64,000 nt of DNA, taken from the NCBI GenBank assembly GCA_027923505.1, contig BROI01000023.1:461120-525119 (forward strand). The letters run 5' to 3'. Shown here in pieces: positions 59,470 to 64,000 of the stretch (position 1 is its first letter; every line of letters starts with the position of its first letter). Both the position numbers and the translations under genes were made by a program. The notes under the pieces were generated by a model, which was not told where the DNA came from, did not search any database, and saw only the letters and a program-made list of their open reading frames with translations. This stretch comes from Mayamaea pseudoterrestris. Its lineage: Eukaryota; Bacillariophyta; Bacillariophyceae; Sellaphorales; Sellaphoraceae.

Positions 59470-61686
59470 ATGGCGACGATTGATGTAACAACCTACAAGC
59501 GTGCCGTCGGTAAAGTCTTCGACATTCCGTGGCTCGCAGCGTCCGCAGCTTGGGATCCAAACGACCCTACCGCAGTATGCTTCGAATCTGAAGAACTCAC
59601 GACTGCGGAGGCGATGGCCGAGTTGTCGGAACAAGACGTGACGAACATTAAGAACCAGTACCATTGGTCGACGATACGAACAAGCCGATTGCGCAAGCTC
59701 ATGAGTTGGATTCACGAGCAACGTCGGACGACTGCGCAATGGCAAGACCTGGAGAAAGACCACATTACGAGCCGAGACCTCCCAGTAGCACCAGGGTCAC
59801 CAACTGCAGGCAACCGCAGTTTCGGAGACTTCAGCGTTATCGGAGGCAACGACACCCCAATGAAGCAACACGACATCAAGCTGGATCTGAAGACCATGCT
59901 GGAGCTCAAGAACGATCGCAAGTTCTGCTCCTACTGGCGGGCCTTCAAGAACCGCATGCGAAGCGAGCGACTTGGCTACTTTTGGGACGACGAGTTCAAG
60001 GCACCAGCTGCACTCGAGCCCGAATTCGCCGAGTATCAGTATCAGTGTTCAAAGCTTTTAGCGGCGCTCGAGTATACCTGCAAGACACCGCAGAGCAAGC
60101 TCATTGTCTGCAAGCACATCGACAGCGCGAATGCCTCAGCGTGCATTGCAGAGTTGGAGGTGACATTCCTCGATGGGATGGCGCACAAGTTGGATCTACG
60201 TTCAGCCGAAGACAAATGGCGCAATTTCACTCTCGACGCGGGTTACGCCAAGTCTCTCGTCAATTGGCTTATTCAGTGGTCCAGCAAGGAAGAGAACTAC
60301 AATGACTACGCCGAGGAAACCGAGCTACTTACAGCGAGCACGAAGCGTCAGATTTTGGAGCGCGCGGTTTTCCGTCATGCAGATATGGCAGCGGCGGTGA
60401 ACATGGCGCTGATCGAAGAGTCCAAGACCGGCAACCCGATGGCGTACACCCAGTTTTGGAACCTCCTGAACGACGTCGCACGTCAATCTGACAGTCGTCG
60501 TGGTATCAAGGAGACCGAGAAGCGTCAGGTGAACCAATCTGAGCAGACCAAGAAAGAGAAGGAGAAGACGAAGAAGGCAAGCGCGAACAATTCCCAGTCT
60601 ATGCCAAGTAGCAGCAACAATCAGCAATCCAATCAGGGGGGCGGTGGTTGCGGCGACTTGAGCACGGGACGAGGCAGCGGCGGCGGCCGCGGTCGGGGAG
60701 ATACTCGTTTGTATGTTTGCAGCTATGCCGACACGAAGACGATCGAAGTCCCCAGCGACGTGAATGCGACGATTCCACCAAACACGTGGCGACTCCTTAC
60801 CCGCGAGCAGCAACACGAAGTTTTTGAACGCCGTGGTACGAGTCGAGCGGCCAGTGCTGCAGGTGGTTCGACATCAGCAACACAGGCAGGCACCACGCAG
60901 ACGACAAGTACAACACGCAACGCAAACGTCGCAGCCACTTCATCAGCGGCAACGACGGCGAGTGCGGCGACCGAGCGTGTGAACAACACCAGCCGTGGCT
61001 CAGCGATGCGAAGTTTCTTAGGTCCAGACCAGCCCACGACTACGACTCGGGGAGCAAATATTGCTCAGAGTCGCAAATACAAAGTCGCGAGCATTGACTT
61101 GGATAAGCATTCAGCGTCGACTGTCGATCGCGGCGCGAGTGGCGGAGTATGGGGAGCGGACGGCCGCATCCTTACCGAGGACAAGTTCCACAAGATTGAA
61201 GTCACTGGAGTTGGTGGTCTCAAACTTCCGGACTTGTCTACCGTCACAGCAGTCGCCAAGCTTAAGAGCACCAAGGGTTGGGTCGTTGGCGAGTTCCATA
61301 ATTACGCATATTCTGGAACCGGCAAGACAATTCATTCAAGTATGCAGATGGAAGCCTTCGGACTTCATGTCAACGACAAGCATTACAACTTTGGTGGCAA
61401 GTTACGAATCGAAACGCCAGATGGATACAAGTTTATGCTCGGAATGGAAAGCGGCATGGCGACCTTGCCAATGTTTCCAGTGTCGGCGCATGAGCTCCAT
61501 ACCTTACCTCGGGTCATGATGACCTTCGATGGGCCTTGGGATCCGAATGAGTTTGACGTCGAGCCGACCGAGGACGACGACTATGACTCTTTGGATGACG
61601 ATGACGATGAGGACGATGTACCGGACTTGTTGTCACGCGATGAAGATGACAACGACAGTGACGACAAAGAGGCTTCACGCGCGTGA
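59470..61686 (+). CDS. Gag and protease-like protein of element G
   Basis: 738 residues from the ATG at 59470 (MATIDVTTYKRAVGKVFDIP). Helical gag core, a Lys/Glu-rich segment (about 350-375), a Gly/Arg tract (GGGCGDLSTGRGSGGGRGRG, about 393-412), and a Thr/Ala-rich linker. The protease-like motif STVDRGASGGVWGADG lies near residue 550 (DRGA). After it comes HTLPRVMMTFDGPWDPNEFD and an Asp-rich tail. It ends at a TGA overlapping the start of the integrase frame by four bases (-1 frame), whereas element F has no break here. Confidence 0.83.
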   Translation: MATIDVTTYKRAVGKVFDIPWLAASAAWDPNDPTAVCFESEELTTAEAMAELSEQDVTNIKNQYHWSTIRTSRLRKLMSWIHEQRRTTAQWQDLEKDHITSRDLPVAPGSPTAGNRSFGDFSVIGGNDTPMKQHDIKLDLKTMLELKNDRKFCSYWRAFKNRMRSERLGYFWDDEFKAPAALEPEFAEYQYQCSKLLAALEYTCKTPQSKLIVCKHIDSANASACIAELEVTFLDGMAHKLDLRSAEDKWRNFTLDAGYAKSLVNWLIQWSSKEENYNDYAEETELLTASTKRQILERAVFRHADMAAAVNMALIEESKTGNPMAYTQFWNLLNDVARQSDSRRGIKETEKRQVNQSEQTKKEKEKTKKASANNSQSMPSSSNNQQSNQGGGGCGDLSTGRGSGGGRGRGDTRLYVCSYADTKTIEVPSDVNATIPPNTWRLLTREQQHEVFERRGTSRAASAAGGSTSATQAGTTQTTSTTRNANVAATSSAATTASAATERVNNTSRGSAMRSFLGPDQPTTTTRGANIAQSRKYKVASIDLDKHSASTVDRGASGGVWGADGRILTEDKFHKIEVTGVGGLKLPDLSTVTAVAKLKSTKGWVVGEFHNYAYSGTGKTIHSSMQMEAFGLHVNDKHYNFGGKLRIETPDGYKFMLGMESGMATLPMFPVSAHELHTLPRVMMTFDGPWDPNEFDVEPTEDDDYDSLDDDDDEDDVPDLLSRDEDDNDSDDKEASRA

Positions 61687-62603
61687 CACGTTCGCGTATG
61701 TGGAATCGCACCCATCGTCAGAGCAACGTGACTTATACGAATCTCGGACACGACAATCAACCTGTTTACACCGAGAAGGAGCTGAATGTTTGTGCCGTCG
61801 TACAGAAGTACAACGCGGATCTTGTCTATCAGCCCTACAAGTCTATCCTGCCAAAGGAACCTGATATCGACGCATTGATGCCGAACTTTGCATGGTACCC
61901 GGCGCAGACGATCAAGGATACTTTGCGCCATAGCACGCAGTTCAACATGCACGAGCGCCGATACCCCCCACGAATGCATCGAAAGAGCCGATTCCTGAAC
62001 GTCTACCGTCTCGATGATCGAGTGGCCCATGACACCATGTTCTTCAATGAACCAGCCATGGACGATCATATCGACGGACATGCAGGGTGCACATGCGTGC
62101 AGCTATTCTATGGTTGTCGCAGCCAGATCATTGTCATGTATCCCATGTGGACGAAAGGTGACGTACCAAAACGATTCCGTGATTTCATCCGCGAGTTTGG
62201 AGCTCCGTTGGAAGTCTTCTCGGATAACGCGAAAGAAGCAATGAGTGCCGAGTTTGACGAAGTAATGCACGAGTTCATGATTCGCCGTCGTCATACATCG
62301 GAGCTGTACTATTAGAATCAAAATCCAGCCAAGCGCATCATCGGGCACGTTAAGGAAAGTCATGAATGACTTATGGACCAAACGGGCACTCCGGCATGCT
62401 TCTGGCTACGCGCTTTACTCTTTCAGACCGAGATGTACCGTCATTTGTTGCATCCTGCCTTGGACGGCAAGTCTCCCATCGAGTTTATCACTGGGCAAGT
62501 CCCCGACGTGTCAAAGTATTTGCATTTTTGTTGGTTTGAAATTGTCAACTACTTTGTCAAGGATGTCGAGGCCCCGGGTACACGCCAGCGCGCGGCGTAC
62601 TAG
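61683..62603 (+). pseudogene. Integrase of element G, with stops
   Basis: In the -1 frame relative to gag. Integrase N-part and core: Asp in VAHDTMFFNEP and Asp in VFSDNAKEA. A TAG at 62313-62315 interrupts the sequence where element F reads QQQNPAERV; the frame then continues NQNPAKRIIGHV, so the catalytic Glu position is Lys. A further frame change near 62350 and a stop at 62601-62603 follow. Inactive as written. Confidence 0.82.
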
Positions 62604-62672
62604 CTTGGTCCCAACACGACGTGCGGAGACGACCTGACGTACTTCATCTGCGATTGCGAGACACACGAGATC

Positions 62673-64000
62673 ATGACGCGATCGGTTTGCTTACCCCGAA
62701 ACGACCCACAATTTTTGAACCTTTGCGTACCGGCACCTGCTTCCCCAGTCATGAAAGAAGGGGAGCCGCGTCTCTATACCGTACCTGGTCTAGGTGGTGA
62801 GATCCTTATGCCGGAAATGATCAAGAAGATTACTGACGCCGACAGCAGAGACGATGATTCTTTCATTCCTGATGAAGACAATACCCCTTTGGTTGAGACG
62901 GTGGAATACCCGGAAGACGACGATATGACCGACGGGGAGGAAGATCCTAATCCTGCCGATGATGACGATGACAAGCCAAAGAAGAAGAACATCAATCCGT
63001 GGCGCAAACTCCCAAAGTATGCACCCGATGAACTTATCGGCAAGTCGTTTCTCATGAAGACGGACAACGGACAAGAAGTTCGAGCGACCGTCATGAGCAA
63101 GCTGAACAACCACGATGCCCAGAACCATCAGAACATTAAAATGATGCTGAAGCTTGGTAACGGCGAAGCGGACAAAGTCATGTCCTATGTCGAGGTTTCC
63201 GATCTCTACGAGAATGAAGTGAACCAAGACATGGCGAATCCTGAGCGTAAATGGTTCTTCAAGGAGATTCTAGACCATCAGGGTCCGCTGACGAGCAAGT
63301 CGAAGAACTGGAAGCACTCCAAGTGGAACGTCCTTGTACAATGGGACGATGGATCCAAGACTTGGGAGCCTCTCAACGCGATGATCAAAAGCGATAAAGT
63401 ATCAGTGGCAGCCTACGCGCAAAAGCATAATCTTCTCGACAAGGACGGATGGACATCGTTGAATCGGAGCCCGAACCAAGAAGTTTTTTGCGCGCGTGGC
63501 ACACCCAATGGAGCAGCGGAAGAACGGACCGCGCTACAAGTTTGGAGTCCAAGTACCCCGAGACTGGAAGGAAGCGCGACGTTTGCAGGGGAAGCTGCAG
63601 GGCACAATGGGCGGATGGATGCGGAAGCGTGGAGCTTGCGGAACCTGGACAAGTACCAGACGTTTCGCAAGATCTCGGTCCGAATTCCACCACAACACCA
63701 CCAACTGGTTACCAAAAGATCCGAGTCCATTTTGTGTACAATGTCAGCACGATTTGGACACACAAGGCACGTCGTGCAGGCGGCCACATGACGAAAGACA
63801 ATGACGATGCCTACTCCAGTGTTATCTCATTGAAGGCAATGCGTCTAGCTCTCGTCATTGAGTAGCGGAACGGCAAGAAGTGCATGGTCGGTGACATTGG
63901 GAATGCTTATCTCAGGCGTTCACCAAGGAGAAGGTATACTTTGGCCCCGAGTTGTGGGGAGCGAAGGACACATCCTGGTCATCATCAAGTGCTTTGTACG
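62673..64000 (+). pseudogene. Integrase tail, chromodomain-like module and RT start of element G
   Basis: Acidic linker (EYPEDDDMTDGEEDPNPADD), then LPKYAPDELIGKSF and a chromodomain-like WNVLVQWDDGSKTWEPLNAM near 63330-63380. After LLDKDGW at about 63450 the frame breaks. RT pieces continue in other frames (KIRVHFVYN, SSVISLKAMRLALVIE to 63865, then MVGDIGNAYL and ILVI at the edge). Confidence 0.8.

Larger units (their letters stand above)
58986..64000 (+). mobile_element. Copia element G, decaying, cut by right edge
   Basis: Begins with an LTR after satellite GCAGGCTG. It encodes gag-PR, integrase, a chromodomain-like tail and the start of RT, with several stops and frameshifts after the protease. 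The 3' half is outside the window, so the target duplication cannot be checked. Same LTR family as element E. Confidence 0.9.

Noticed and set aside
61680-61690. Programmed -1 frameshift between gag-PR and integrase in element G
   Set aside because: No slippery heptamer was seen at the overlap, the related element F has one continuous ORF, and G has other lesions, so decay is simpler.

Overview
The window looks like nuclear DNA of a photosynthetic stramenopile, most likely a diatom. The host genes are intron-poor. One carries a diatom-style ER signal plus plastid transit motif (AAAF|SAS) and another a helicase-associated-like repeat. Most of the DNA is Ty1/copia retroelements whose protease-like motif (D-R/S/G-G-A-N/S-G) and YVDD-type reverse transcriptases resemble the diatom CoDi-type copia elements. 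The organism call is inference; no species can be named from the sequence alone.

Layout: (1) 1-995, a PPR-like gene on the minus strand that runs off the left edge. (2) 1157-5016, a 169-bp satellite in plus orientation. (3) 5017-13538, decayed copia element C (minus strand) with three LTRs, because a 1926-bp LTR+RT/RNase H block is tandemly duplicated. (4) 13539-23037, copia element B (minus strand, gag-UGA-pol), split by a younger complete element A (plus strand, two LTRs that read identical, short TSD). (5) 23.5-33.5 kb, an island of ordinary genes: a hypothetical protein, a gamma-glutamylcyclotransferase-like protein, an HA-like/zinc-finger protein, a LITAF-domain protein, a probable plastid-targeted NTF2-like protein, NADH-cytochrome b5 reductase and eIF2D. 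(6) 33631-42128, an unusual copia-like element D with no visible LTRs, flanked by identical 105-bp direct repeats. Its gag, a transmembrane ORF, PR-INT and RT-RNase H lie in one frame, separated by three stop codons at domain boundaries. (7) 42234-58985, the same satellite in minus orientation, interrupted by a small scrambled element E (46803-49089) and an intact 7.3-kb element F with a 2104-codon gag-pol ORF (50111-57377). (8) 58986-64000, element G, decaying and cut by the right edge.

The elements and the satellite appear linked. Each monomer holds a 17-bp near-perfect palindrome (GGTGACAA-C-TTGTCACC) that stays intact even in the most diverged monomers. Four element/satellite junctions (C, E, F, G) and several array edges fall at or beside a CTCAG motif in the monomer. 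Elements A, C, F and G share a chromodomain-like module downstream of integrase, which could steer integration to satellite chromatin. The putative primer-binding sites lack TGG and instead match the complement of a tRNA-Asn(GUU) anticodon arm, which suggests half-tRNA priming. The gene island sits between satellite arrays in opposite orientation, so the region may be pericentromeric or another heterochromatic domain; that is inference.
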